40,960 nucleotides of DNA from Dimargaris cristalligena. Taxonomy: Eukaryota; Kickxellomycota; Dimargaritomycetes; Dimargaritales; Dimargaritaceae. The position numbers and the translations under genes are program-made. The stretch lies in contig JANBQC010000226.1 of NCBI GenBank assembly GCA_027576995.1, positions 1-40,960 on the forward strand, written 5' to 3'. Position 1 is the first letter of the stretch. Each line of letters opens with the position of its first letter. Below are positions 11,319 to 22,197 of the stretch, piece by piece. The notes beneath the pieces were generated by a model. It was not told the origin of the DNA, searched no databases, and worked only from the letters and a program-made list of their open reading frames with translations.

Positions 11319-11360
11319 TTATTATTATTATTATTATTATTATTAGGGTTAGGGTTAGGG
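11319..11360 (+). repeat. (TTA)9 running into (TTAGGG)3, interstitial telomeric repeat
   Basis: Nine TTA units lead directly into three exact TTAGGG units (11343-11360), sharing the last TTA. TTAGGG is the canonical telomere repeat of most fungi. The site may mark an old break repaired by telomerase, an end fusion, or a chance outgrowth of the TTA array. Rap1/Tbf1-type proteins could bind it. Confidence 0.85.
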
Positions 11361-11578
11361 TATGTTCCCTAGAAGAGAAACAACCCCATGATGCCCCTTT
11401 TACGGCCGCGGCCATTGCTATAACGGCAACATCACCCCCTTTCTAAAACAGTTGAACGGAGAAGGAAGAGGGTTGTGGTGGTCCAGACTGCGGGGATGCC
11501 CACCGATTAATATCGGCCATCCTCAGTGCCGAATTTAATACGCCGATTTACCTATTCCCACCGACATCTTCATTATAA

Positions 11579-11618
<40 letters not shown>
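11579..11618 (+). repeat. (AT)8(GT)12 compound microsatellite
   Basis: Eight AT units followed immediately by twelve GT units, with no interruption. Confidence 0.9.
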
Positions 11619-12738
11619 TATTTCTCGTTCATGGTCTTTCCCGCTCCATTTCCGCCCATTTCCGAGGTTCTCGGCCTAGGCGGATCCTAGACCGAAGCCG
11701 AAACATAAGCATGCACGTCAGCAGCATCTTCCCTACGTTTCACACCCACGGTGCCAGTGTGGTTGGATTGGATTATCCATGGAGGGGTACCAAACGATGG
11801 ACTGCTGCTGGGTTGGGCTGCGCATTAACCGGGGAGTATGGGTGGACTGGGGCGATGTTTGTATTATTAGGGAACATATCAGCGCCTAGGGCAATCCCCA
11901 CGAGGCAGCGTGTGTTTTAAAAGGCGAGGGAAAATCTTCCCCAAACTTGTATAATTAGGGTATGTAAGGCGGAGTAAAGTAAATTTATATATATATATAT
12001 GGAAAATGAAATAATAGTCGAGATACCAGAATGTACTGCCCGGATTAAAGTTTAAGCCCGGTGGGGTTGTCGAACAATGAATGTACCATTGTCCATTGAC
12101 CACGAACCCCGAGTTCGACTGGGATATATCCCCCTCGCCCTTCCCGTTGGCCGTCACCGCAAGCCAATTCCCCCCTGTTCCGACACCATTCTATTTTCCA
12201 CCTGGCGAAGGAAGGAAGGCGAGAGATGAAAGTCTTTGCCCGGCCAATAATTTCGACGCCAATGTCCTATTCAAGTAATCCAGATCTTCGTAATTAAATG
12301 CCTAGTTTCCGTTGTCGAAATTCTTATTCCTATCGCTCTTACTCTTACCCTTATCCTGCATCCACCCCTCGAAACCTCGTTGACGCTCTCCTCGACCTTC
12401 TAGAATAGTGAGGGGGACTATCAGGTATATTTTATCCGTCTAAATGTACTTAGCATTAGGCCGTGCAAACCAATGGGGGGAGGAGACCTTCCTTACTCAT
12501 TTCCCTATTGGTTTGGCCATTGACTGACTAATAACCGGTCTTCTCCTTCTGTTTGCAAATCTATATACATTTTCATTGTTTTTTTTCAGCGTTGGACCTC
12601 TGGTATTGCAGTGTAATTTTGACCAAGTGAGAGAAAGTGAGAGTGTCGAAGCAAACATGGGAACCGCCAGGCAAATCTTAGCTTATTCTAATGGCGTTTC
12701 GAACCCGCCTCCTTCGCCTATCCTGCCATTGTCTAATG

Positions 12739-12774
12739 TATATATATATATATATGTGTGTGTGTGTATGTGTG
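12739..12774 (+). repeat. (TA)8(TG)n compound microsatellite
   Basis: Eight TA units followed by six TG units and a slightly broken TATGTGTG end. It has the same order of units as the array 1.1 kb to the left. Confidence 0.9.
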
Positions 12775-13740
12775 CGCCGTAAATACCGGTGCCCAAACTC
12801 CGACCTTTTAGCCAGCGGCGGTTGATCATTGGAATGGCTAAAAATCCTTCTTTTGAAATTACCGCTTTGGTTCCCGAAAAGGTGTCTCGGATGAATGATA
12901 GGTCCCGGCAACTGCCAGCTTGGACCACGTCCACTCTCTATCCCGTTTTGGGAGGGTGAGCCAGGAACACTCCACCCCTTCCCCAGCTCCACCTGTTGAT
13001 CCGCCTAGGCCGAAGTGGTCCAAGCGAAACCTCGCCCAATTTGGTAATCCAGCGTTGCCCTAAGGTTCCCCTCCCTTATTTACCTGGTCATTATCATTAC
13101 TTAACTATAACACCATGGCGGAGGAGCGTAAGTAGAGAGTGCACTAATTACTCGCTGCTCAATAGACCGCACTGGGGATTATAGGAAATCCTCTCTACCC
13201 ACATTCAGCCGGACCAACGCCAACTTAGTTGGGGTTAGTCGTTCTCATTTAATCCAACATTCAAATAAGGCGAAGACCGGCAGCCTCCTCCATGTACGTA
13301 TGGTCCGTTGCCATCTCTATATTTTATTTAATTTGCTCTGACCGACACTGATGGGAAGTAATATACCAAATATATTAATAACCAAGCCGAAATAGATGGA
13401 AGTGGAGGTAAGGTAAGGTGGATGAGTTATTGGTAAAAAAATAGCGGACTATATAAAAATGATTACAAGGGTATCGAAAATGGCTAGTGCGGTAGAGTAT
13501 AGAAGGGGTACTGCAGCGAAATGGACCCGATTCGTCGGATAGGATAGAGTATGAAGCACTCCGATCCGATGACCCATAGAGGTAGCATTGGTGCTATAGT
13601 TGGGCTAGAAGAGCCGGTCCGGAAAAAAGTAAGGCAGTGAAGGTCTAATACCTTCTTTCTCTCTTTCACTCTCTCGGGGATATCCTAATTAGAATCCCCC
13701 CGTTTTATATTATATTATATATTATTTTTTTGAATATTTT

Positions 13741-15426
13741 TTACGCCACCGCCAGGTCCACAATGCGTGTAAACCGAACGGGTTGGTCCCGCACTATGTT
13801 GCCCAGGAACAGCGAGCTAAACTCAAACGGTTTCCCGGACACCGTTTCAAAGTCGTAGCTCCTTAGCAAGATACAAGCCATGCGTTTAATTTCCGAAATG
13901 GCCAAGAAGCGGCCCGGGCAGGCGTGCCGTCCGCTACCCCACATGAGGAAGTCACTGCGTACCGTAGTACTTTTCTTGAGGTGCGCCTGCGCCAGCTCCA
14001 AAAACCGGTCGGGCCGGAACTGGTCCACGTCGGGGCCGTAGACGAGCGGGTCCATATTGATGGACACGGGCGACAGAAGCACGGTGGCCCCGGCCGGGAT
14101 GGTGGTCCGGCCGTGGTTCAGCGTGATTTCGTCATCCGTGGTAGCCACCACCCGTTGGAAGGTGGATACGCCAAAATGGAGGCGCGCGCATTCCTGGATA
14201 CAGGCGTCCAGGAGGTCCATGGCATCCAGTACCGCCGTGGGGGTAGCCGTGGTACCGAACTCGGCCAGCACACGCGCCTGTTCGGCCCGGAGGCGGGCCC
14301 GCAGATCGGGTCGGGAGGCGAGGCGGGCGAGTAAATTATGGAACATCATGGTGGTGGTGTGCAGCGACGCAAACGATAAAGAGGTCATTTTCAAAACGAC
14401 CTGGTATTTCCAATCGGCCCGTTCGCGGGGCATGGATTCCAAAACCCACTGGAGCATGTCCTCGGGCTTTTTTATGGATTCGTCCGAATCATTCGACGAG
14501 ACGGAATCGGAGTTGGAGTCAACGGTGGTGGTGGTGGATTCGAACCGGGCCAACCGGCGTTCGATTTCGGGTCCAATGTGCTGACACAGGGTTCGACGGT
14601 GCTGGGGCCAGGGAGTCATGGTTTGCACCCACCAATCCATCGCCCACAACGGGAAGACCCGGGCGGCATTCAACAACTTATCCGCCCCCACCGGCAGGCT
14701 CGCGAGGGTTCGGAATACCTCCGGGTGGGTGCCCAGTTCCGGACCCAGCAGAAAGTCGGATATGGCACTTCCAATGACATACACCGCCCACCCGTACGGC
14801 TGATCAATTACCGCCGAAGGAGGGGCAGCAGAGGAGGGGGAAACCGAAGGCCCGGTCCCTTCCAGTAGCGGGGCGTCCCCCACGGGGAACCGTTGGGTAA
14901 TCGTTTCGGCGATTTTATCCTCCAGAATACGCTGAATGCGGTCCATGACCGCATCGAATTTCTTGGGCAACGTCGCACGCAACAAATTAAGGTGGGATTT
15001 ATCCACGGGGTCCACCCCTTTAAAGAACGACAGGGTCAGCGCACTCCGCGGGAGCGCTTCGTAAAAACTGAGTTCGCGGGATTTACGGAACCCCTCCCCC
15101 ACCGCCTTACCGTTTAGGACGTATATTTCTCGCCCATAGAGGCGGAACCGGAACGCATCGCCGTAGCGCGCATGGGCCTGTTGAAACTGGGTGACGGTGT
15201 CGCGGAACAGGTGGATGTGGCCAATAAAGGGCCAGCCGCCGGCGAGTTGGGGGACGTTGGTCTTGGCGGTCCGCCGGGCTGTAGTGAGCACCGGGTGGAG
15301 CCAACGGAGGTAGAGGCCGACCGTTAGCAGGGCGGCTACTAGGCATATTTCATAGGGGGCCCGGGCCCAGAGGTCGGTGCCGAAAGTCTGGGCCGAAGTG
15401 AACAGGTGGGTGGAATAAGCCGGCAT
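13741..15426 (-). CDS. Cytochrome P450 monooxygenase, fungal ent-kaurene-oxidase-like type
   Basis: A haem-thiolate monooxygenase, probably anchored in the ER membrane. One uninterrupted frame of 561 residues, a normal to slightly long size. Seen: an N-terminal hydrophobic anchor (about residues 26-43), a proline-rich hinge and GGWPFIGHIHLF, an I-helix of the SFASLHTTTMMFHN type, the K-helix ExxR as ECAR (412-415), DQFRPDRF, and the haem loop FLMWGSGRHACPGR with Cys503 as iron ligand. The His-Thr-Thr I-helix and the CPGR loop are typical of fungal P450s that include gibberellin ent-kaurene oxidases, but the substrate cannot be told. A Ser/Asp-rich insert (about residues 300-320) is unusual. 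No terpene synthase, reductase or other biosynthetic partner lies nearby. A TATAAAAG sits upstream at 15651-15658. Confidence 0.93.
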   Translation of the reverse strand: MPAYSTHLFTSAQTFGTDLWARAPYEICLVAALLTVGLYLRWLHPVLTTARRTAKTNVPQLAGGWPFIGHIHLFRDTVTQFQQAHARYGDAFRFRLYGREIYVLNGKAVGEGFRKSRELSFYEALPRSALTLSFFKGVDPVDKSHLNLLRATLPKKFDAVMDRIQRILEDKIAETITQRFPVGDAPLLEGTGPSVSPSSAAPPSAVIDQPYGWAVYVIGSAISDFLLGPELGTHPEVFRTLASLPVGADKLLNAARVFPLWAMDWWVQTMTPWPQHRRTLCQHIGPEIERRLARFESTTTTVDSNSDSVSSNDSDESIKKPEDMLQWVLESMPRERADWKYQVVLKMTSLSFASLHTTTMMFHNLLARLASRPDLRARLRAEQARVLAEFGTTATPTAVLDAMDLLDACIQECARLHFGVSTFQRVVATTDDEITLNHGRTTIPAGATVLLSPVSINMDPLVYGPDVDQFRPDRFLELAQAHLKKSTTVRSDFLMWGSGRHACPGRFLAISEIKRMACILLRSYDFETVSGKPFEFSSLFLGNIVRDQPVRFTRIVDLAVA

Positions 15427-15650
15427 GATGCCCGGGAAGATAGACGGCGAGGGGAATGGCCGTGGTGGTGGTGATGGGGAAGCAGAATTCCAGATGAAAT
15501 GGATAACCGAAGGGGCCGAGAGCGGCGGTGAAACAGTTCAACGAGAGGGGGGCAATAAATGAAGAGAATAGGTATCTATAGTCACATGCGGCAGTAGAAT
15601 AGCCGAATCCACAAGACTGGTTGCAGAATTCCGGCGGTTCTCGCTCTCAC

Positions 15651-15658
15651 CTTTTATA
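15651..15658 (-). promoter_or_regulatory. TATA box of the P450 gene
   Basis: TATAAAAG on the minus strand, 225 bp upstream of the P450 start codon and correctly oriented. This would give a 5' UTR of roughly 130-190 nt. Confidence 0.5.
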
Positions 15659-16142
15659 GGCCACTCACCTAAGAATGCCATAAGTCATTTATTAGGGAAA
15701 AATAAACGACGGCGACTGCGCTGACTTCTCCGCCCTACATATCGGCATTAAAATTAACCAGGAGTGGACACACCATGTGCAGTAATAAAAATAAAATAGG
15801 CGGAAATCCGCCATGGGACCCGCGTTTGAGGAGGAGGAGGAGGAGGGTTCAGGGGTAAGCCAAACTAGGAGGAGACTGCGATGCGACGGGTGGAGGAGGG
15901 AGGCGTAAAAAGGTTACGAGGACCCTTCTTGGCCAAACTATCCATCGGAGTCTAAACGACCTGGCACAACGCCGGACCGCCACGTATCGGCCAGTGAGGG
16001 TGGGTCGGTGTGGATGGAAGGGGCGGCACCAAAGTACACTGCCATGGTCTAGAATTGCTCCGGCACTACATAACTATTCCCCGACCTAGTTCATTCTCTT
16101 CTTTTTCTCTCTTTCTCCCTCTTTTTCCTTTCGATTTTTGGC

Positions 16143-16166
16143 TCAAGTCCGCCGAGTCGGACTTGA
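16143..16166. other. Perfect 9-bp hairpin
   Basis: Arms TCAAGTCCG and CGGACTTGA flank a 6-base loop (CCGAGT). No T-run follows it on the plus strand, so it is not an obvious Pol III terminator. It lies about 95 bp upstream of the 5S-like stretch. Confidence 0.4.
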
Positions 16167-16238
16167 TTGAAACCCCCCTCTATTTTTAATCTACTATTTG
16201 GCAACAAAACTGTACAAAACGGTCGGATTTCCACAGCC

Positions 16239-16365
16239 CCCCGCTCGTAGAAGTTAAGCAGTTGACCCAGGCGGTGAAATATGCAAGGATAACTGGTTAA
16301 CTTGCATAATCCAGCAGCGAATCCGCTGGTCGGAGACCTGTCCCACCTGGTGACCCTGGTTTAGG
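16239..16365 (+). ncRNA. 5S-rRNA-like or other structured RNA segment (tentative)
   Basis: Seen: GTAGAAGTTAAGCAG resembles the 5S box A region, and GGTCGGAGACCTGTCC resembles the 5S box C region, in the right order. The spacing is about 45 nt too long because of an inserted hairpin (ATGCAAG 16281-16287, CTTGCAT 16301-16307), followed by a second stem (CCAGC/GCTGG). No TTTT terminator follows closely. It may be a 5S-derived relic, a SINE fragment or coincidence. Confidence 0.2.
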
Positions 16366-18556
16366 AATGGTAATGTAATAGAATGAGGGAGAGAGAAAGA
16401 GGAAGGAGTGCATAGCCATTAGTAGCCGACACGGCGTCTCCGTCATTAAACAAAGGGTTTAGCAAATCAGTTCGGTTAAATCCCGTTGTCGGAAAGTCTA
16501 GAAGAGACTGGGGGCGGGAAAACGAGAGACGAGACAGCCCTTAACTAGCTTTGTTCCTATGCCGGAGTTGGGCCATTCGAACAACGAACAGTCATTGTAC
16601 CCGCTTTGGCTCTCCCCGCCTTCTTTGAGCACTCCCTTAAGGAGGCCGCTATATTGAACGAATAAGCGAGCTACGTCAATGTCGATAATTCTAATCAATC
16701 CAGCTGAGCACATGCGTGAACCACTGAATGCCAAAGCGTCGGCGGAGGAACATGGAGAGGCATGCCACAGGAAGGCAAGCGGTGCGTGTGTCTGTGTCCA
16801 CATCCATGTCCATGTCTGTTTGTATGTATATGTACATGTATATCGGGGGAAGGGGTGTGTAGAAGGGGGTAAGGATGCGAGAAATACGGCTAAATTTCAT
16901 CAATCTTTTCATTAGGCCTCGACGGCCTTCGTTCCTCCGAGCTACATCCATTATAACGTCCAACTTCGACAGTGTTTGTGTGTATGTGTGTGTGAGGGTG
17001 GGGGGGTATATTCACTGAGTTTAATATAGCCATGAGTAGCTTTTATTCTTCATTTAAATATCGGTTAGGCGGACCCTGGCGTGTGTGTCCATCGGCCTAT
17101 GCCTCTGTATTGATGGCCGCAATAACGCAGTCAGGCCCGGCGGCTATTCTCTGACCCGCCCGGGTCGCTGAAAGTGGAAGGTGCAATGAAACGGGTCACA
17201 GGGTTTTAATGCACAGGGATTCGTACCCTACGAATATCATCAATCAATTAGATGGGAAGACATAATATTAGAAAAAGCCATATACAAATCAAACTGGGTC
17301 TCTCCCATATCCATTGCCTCTCCTTCTGCTAGGGAATTGCTATACTATAGTACTGCACTTGCATCCCCGGCTGTCCCACATGTGATAATGCACAGTTTAT
17401 AGTACTATTATTGGGATAGCCCCATCCAGTATCAAGTCCATCTAGATCTATATATACACAGTTATTGATATGAGTTAAATTCGAGGTGCTATACAACATG
17501 AGGGAAATGACATGGCAACACGGTGGGAGGGGCAGCGAATGTGCTGGTACACGGGAGAATAGGTAGACAGATGCGTGGCATGGACGAATCCGCTAGTTAT
17601 CCGATTCGATATACCAATGACGAGATTAGCACCCGTCGCCTCTTCCTCATCCTCATCCTCACCCCATGCCTTTCACCCTCCGCCCATTACGTGTTAGTTG
17701 GGGTTACCTGCAGATTCACCCCTGACTGACTGGCTGACCGAAACTCCGCCTCTAATGGGGTATACCGCCTCCCCTTCTTTGATCACCCCCGCCCCAAACT
17801 AGGCAATTCCCCGTGTTTCCTTGATTGCCCCAGTCAAGGGTATAGTCTACAGGAGCCGTCCCTTATTTTCAAATATCGTACAGTGAGTGGGGGAACATTC
17901 CAGTCGTGTCCGAAGCGACGAGTTGGGAAGTCTCCGCAGTGTGGCCTTTATAGAGTCGGGGAAAATCGCTATCCCGTGTCAATACGTAAAATAATAATAA
18001 TAATAGCTTCGGACAATCTGGCCGATAAATGTTCGGATGCCTAAGCGAAGTGGACATCTGCTGATGAATCCGATTATCGTCACTCCCTGTTAGCAATGCA
18101 ATAAATATCCATTAGTAAGGAGAGAGGGGGGGTAAGGTAGGTTATACGGGAAATTGAATTATTTGCAGCCAACATTAAATACCATTAGTGTACTCTGCGG
18201 ATAACCTGTTTAATTGAACTCTTCCACTATTTCCAATCTAGTTAAACCACAGCATGGCGTGCCTGGGTTTAATAATGATCCTGGACATTATAGCTTAGTG
18301 AATAACATTTCACCTTTGCAATCGCACTATTCTATTCCGCCTATGCAGTCCCCCCCCCATCGTGGTATATTATTTTTCCTAATCCACGACGGGAAACTAT
18401 AACAGTCAAATTTATTTGGTTATAGTGTGGCCTCAAGGAATGGGAAATTAAAAAGGCGCAGTAAACTGGCTAGCTTTCGACCAAGCCAATTCGTTGCTTC
18501 GCTTCCATTCGCCTGACTTTTTACCTGCACCAATCCCTCTGGTTTATCCTATCTCC

Positions 18557-18580
18557 TATATATATATATATATATATATA
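18557..18580. repeat. (TA)12 microsatellite in the MRPS16 promoter
   Basis: Twelve TA units about 115 bp upstream of the MRPS16 start codon. It could double as the TATA element of that gene. Confidence 0.85.
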
Positions 18581-18695
18581 TTTAAATAATAGTTTTTACT
18601 TTTCATTACGTACTTTTCTAGGATTCGCCCTTCTTGACTGCATTGTCTCCCCCCCCCTTTATTTTTTTGACACTCTCACTAACGCCTACATTACC

Positions 18696-19539
18696 ATGAG
18701 CAACGTCATAGCCAAGGCCATGCGAATTCGCATGAAGACCTGCGGCACCAAAATCAAGCCCATGTTCGACATCTTTGTTGCACGGGGCCCTACCCGTCGC
18801 CGGGTACCGGTGACCGAATACATAGGCAAATACTGTATTCTGCGCGACCAGGACGGCTATATGCAACTGGATCTCAACATCGAGCGCGCTAAGCATTGGA
18901 TTGCCGAAGGGGCCATTCCCAGTAACGGTGCGCGTGAAGTCCTCGAAAAGGTAGGTCTTGTGTTAATTATTTTTTTTATCATCACTAAACTTGGATTACA
19001 CACTAGCCTTACTCGATATTTGGCCCCTTAAATGCATCATTTATCCGACCCTATTCCCCCCGAGCAGATTCTATAGTATATCACAATGGTGGAATTGGAT
19101 CCGCTTGTAATTTTAGTAGTCGTTTTCTTTTGTTTTTACGGACAAGGTTTCCTTCCCATTTAAGAGGCCCTACTTTCTAAGGAAGTGTACAGTATTTAAT
19201 CGCTCATGGCAAGTGACATAGCTGCGTTGATATTGCAACTTAAGCTGATCGGTGTGAAAGAGTATATTATACCATTAAACCATAGATCTAACCCATTCTT
19301 TACCGCAATTTACTTTTATATTTGACCCCAATGTGTTCGGCATGTCGCAATGACATATATATCCGTAGGCCCAACTCCTGCCGCGAACGACCGAAGAAAG
19401 GTTCAAGCTCAAAATCTTCCCAATCAAAGCCCCCCCATCACCGAGCCCTCTCATGATACCCGATCGCTACACTGTTCAAAAACGTGACCCCACAGGTACT
19501 ATTCCCGACACGACAGCACCGATCAGTAATAAAATATAA
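18696..19539 (+). CDS. MRPS16: Mitochondrial small-subunit ribosomal protein bS16m
   Basis: A component of the mitochondrial 37S subunit. Exon 1 is 18696-18950 (85 codons, ending AAG before GTAGGT) and exon 2 is 19369-19539, after a 418-nt intron ending CCGTAG; 141 residues. Seen: AMRIRMKTCGTKIKPMFDIFVA matches the S16 opening (IRLxxxGxKxxPxYRIVVA), then TEYIGKYC for the usual E-x-LG-x-Y segment, and QLDLNIERAKHWIAEGAIPSN for the conserved LNxxRxxxWLxxGAxPS block. After the splice come AQLLPRTTEERF and a 40-residue Pro/Thr tail that is not family-conserved. Reading through the donor instead gives 26 hydrophobic codons unlike S16, so splicing is preferred. The 3' end converges with the aminodeoxychorismate lyase gene. 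Confidence 0.85.
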
Positions 19540-20064
19540 ACCAAATTTTTATTTTAAAACGGATGTACATGTCACTTATCGAACCTACTGGGCGATGGTA
19601 TACGGTCAGCTAATATGGGAACCTCTGTTGTCGTTAGTTGCCGGGGTTGCATTTCAAAATGCCAAATTTTAGCATTTAATGAGTGAACTAGTTCAATCAG
19701 CCGCAATTATGTGTTCAAATGCTGCAAGAATTAGACATGTATTGGTAAGTAAATGGGAGGGGAGTGTCCACCGATGACTGTACATAAGGACAATTCAATC
19801 CAGACCAATACCCAGTTAGCCGATTAACTGAACTTCTACTTCACCCCGAACTGAATTGAAGCACTTAAGTCGGGCGCCTCTCTATTTTTTGTGTGTGTTT
19901 TGTACAGTATTAATTAAGGCGGGTATACGTAAGGGTGAGGATGATGATATTCATTGGTTAGTTGGTAAATTAAAAAGCATCCAAAATTAGGTATATTGTC
20001 TGAATACAGTGTCGGCTGTGGACAGATCAATCCTAGTCCCTTTCAAGAGAGGGCGGTTGTATAA

Positions 20065-20084
20065 ATATATATATATATATATAT
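20065..20084. repeat. (AT)10 microsatellite
   Basis: Ten AT units just downstream of the last recognised exon of the lyase gene. Confidence 0.9.
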
Positions 20085-20096
20085 GTATATAGACAG

Positions 20097-21775
20097 TCAA
20101 GTCTGGAATCTTACTTTCACCGAGTCCTTCAGCTCAGATACGGAGATTCGACCAACGACCAACTTTTTTCGGTCCAGTAAATCATCCCGTAAACAGCCAG
20201 CTAATAGCCCTAGGGTTCCAAGGTCGTATAGGTCGGGTATTTGAATACAAATTAGGTTAATAAATAAGGGATAATAGGGCGAGTCTCAGTACGGATTTTT
20301 GTATGGGACCATAGCAATTCAAACACTCCGATTTTCGCTCCAGGTGCTATGTCCTAGGGTAATGTCTGTATATAAACTAACCTGATTCAACGGGTGGTGT
20401 CTTCCAATAAACCCGCCCGTCGGAGTCGCGACATTCTAATGCACAATTGGAAATACAGCCTTCAGTTATATCCCCTTCCTCATTGACCAGAAGCACATCG
20501 AAGTAATCCGAGCGTGGCAGACCTGAATTCAGTAACAAACTAGCGGTGTACTGCATGTAATTAGATTTTCGTATGAAAGATGCCCAGACATCATACCAAA
20601 CGTTGGTGAACTTATAATATCATTAATCATCAAAGTGTCCGTTCTTTTTGGCAAGTACCAATGACTTACCTTGTCTTTGCCAGGCTGCCTGGTACGCCGG
20701 ACGATGCGTGGTTTTGTGTCTCAGGAAAATATTCTGGCTGTTGACAGGTACGGAATCAATGCTAACTTTCAAGGGACCTATGTGATTCAATGGTGGGAAT
20801 ATATAGCAATGTTATGATCGGTGGCACATTAAAAACCCAAATTAATGTTACAATGATTTGGTTGATTCTAAAATTTAAGCCGGCTCGGCTCAGGACAATG
20901 ATAATATAATTCTAGGGGCCTGATTTAACTGGGCCAGCTATGCTGTAAATTATTTCGAAGTAGTGCAACCTACCTTCATCACACTTCAGGCGGTTGAGTG
21001 GAGCTGACTCGAGGCTTACTTCCCCGTAGTGATTCACTAGAAGTCGAGTCTGATCACCATAATGTCCGGTATCGTAAATAAATTAGCAACGCTAGAATTA
21101 GATTTATGTGGATCGTACCGGAGGGATCTGGTTGTCCGGAAATTGGATATAGGTGCTCGTAACCAGGTTCTACTCTAGACTGGTATGAAATAATACATTC
21201 ATGTTTTTTTGTTTAGTTTTGTTTCTTAAATAGGAAAAAAATAGGCCACCTACCTTCCATCCCAATACTGGTATAATTGGGCCTAATGATTGCTGGGCAA
21301 GTATATCAGCACTGAAAGCATTTAGCCGGGCTTCCAACTCTTCCAAAGTGGGGAAAGTGTTAAAGTAACCGCCCCCATAGAGTCGCTTAAATTGAGCAGC
21401 CGAGGCCACCAGTCGCTTAATATGGCGTTGTAGAAGCCAGTAGTCTTGGCGAAGGGGACAGTACATAATAATATTAAGTGAGTGGAAGAGTCAGATGGTT
21501 GGATGGAAGTGGGATGAGTAGCGGAAGATTTATTCTTTACCAGCCCATTCCTAACGTTGGGGATGAGTCGACGGACATGCGAACGGGCTGGGGCTCATTT
21601 AAGCCGGCATGGGTGGGTTAAACCTGGGTCTATTGACCGGATAGTGAATCGCATAAGTTGCATGTCAAAAGTTTCGCTTCGGGGAGAGAAACAGGGTAGG
21701 TGACTCACCCCCATTGGGCCGCAAAAGCAGACTTTCGAGGAGTTGGAAATCAGGTGGTAGGGGTAGTGTAGACAT
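20097..21775 (-). CDS. 4-amino-4-deoxychorismate lyase-like class IV PLP enzyme (PabC/ABZ2 type)
   Basis: Predicted to convert aminodeoxychorismate to p-aminobenzoate plus pyruvate for folate synthesis. Assembled from seven phase-consistent exons: 21775-21709, 21444-21254, 21179-21119, 21036-20974, 20777-20670, 20522-20382 and 20209-20097; 247 residues. Seen: FQLLESLLLRPNG joined to DYWLLQRHIKRLVASA (the family opening), FLRHKTTHRPAYQAA with the likely PLP lysine K149, SDYFDVLLVNEEGDITEGCISN, and WKTPPVESGLLAGCLRDDLL (phosphate-binding end). Oddity: the frame stops soon after SVSELKDSVK, before the expected NSxRG-like end. A donor (GTAAGA, 20114) could lead to a further exon, for example after CACAG near 20016. 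The exon 2 acceptor is CCAAG. Relatives also include branched-chain aminotransferases, but HKTT-x-R favours the lyase. Confidence 0.82.
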
Positions 21776-22197
21776 GTAGTGGTTGTCTAATACGAATGGG
21801 CAAGGTAATGGAAGAATAAATAAAAAATAGAAAGAGCAATTGGAGAGAAGACCGTTGGGACTGTGCATTTCTTCCAACTTCGATTTTAGGCAATCGGATA
21901 TCCCACTACCATTAAGTCAGTAGTAAGAAACCGGAAAATATAATGCACTATTCCCAAATCTTGGGATATGATCCCATTTTAATGTATGCATTGCCTCAAC
22001 TTATTCCAGCGAAGCCCTTTTAGGACACTGGCATGATACGGTGCTGAATTTTATAAACGAAGACGTCGTGGCTTGTTTTTTCAGACCAGGAAATGGCCAA
22101 TTTCGATAAAAATAGGTAAAAATCGGAATTTAAAATTACATGGTGGAACCAGTCAGCATGGTCCGAATTGGGTTTGGTATCCCTTAATAATCGGGTA
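21776..22197. other. Spacer between PIG-P and the lyase gene
   Basis: 422 bp of AT-rich sequence between two genes on the same strand. It should hold the PIG-P 3' end and the lyase promoter. No gene is seen. Confidence 0.5.

Larger units (their letters stand above)
10480..13740. other. Gene-poor interval, 3.3 kb, repeat-rich
   Basis: This holds the MESH1 upstream region, several TA and GT microsatellites and an interstitial telomeric repeat. Open frames of 60-107 codons are interrupted by simple repeats and have no recognisable motif. I see no supported gene. Confidence 0.5.
15427..18695. other. Gene-poor interval, 3.3 kb
   Basis: This holds the P450 promoter on the left, a perfect hairpin at 16143-16166, a 5S-like segment at 16239-16365, a GT-rich run near 16975-16993 and the MRPS16 promoter on the right. 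Open frames up to 101 codons show no motifs. No coding gene is supported. Confidence 0.5.

Noticed and set aside
12683..12720. GGCGGGTTCGAAACGCC on the minus strand, resembling a tRNA T-arm
   Set aside because: The upstream sequence does not form D or anticodon arms, and no acceptor stem pairs.
18951..19031. Read-through end of the MRPS16 first exon
   Set aside because: It begins at a good GTAGGT donor and encodes hydrophobic residues unlike S16. The exon at 19369 restores a family-like sequence in phase.
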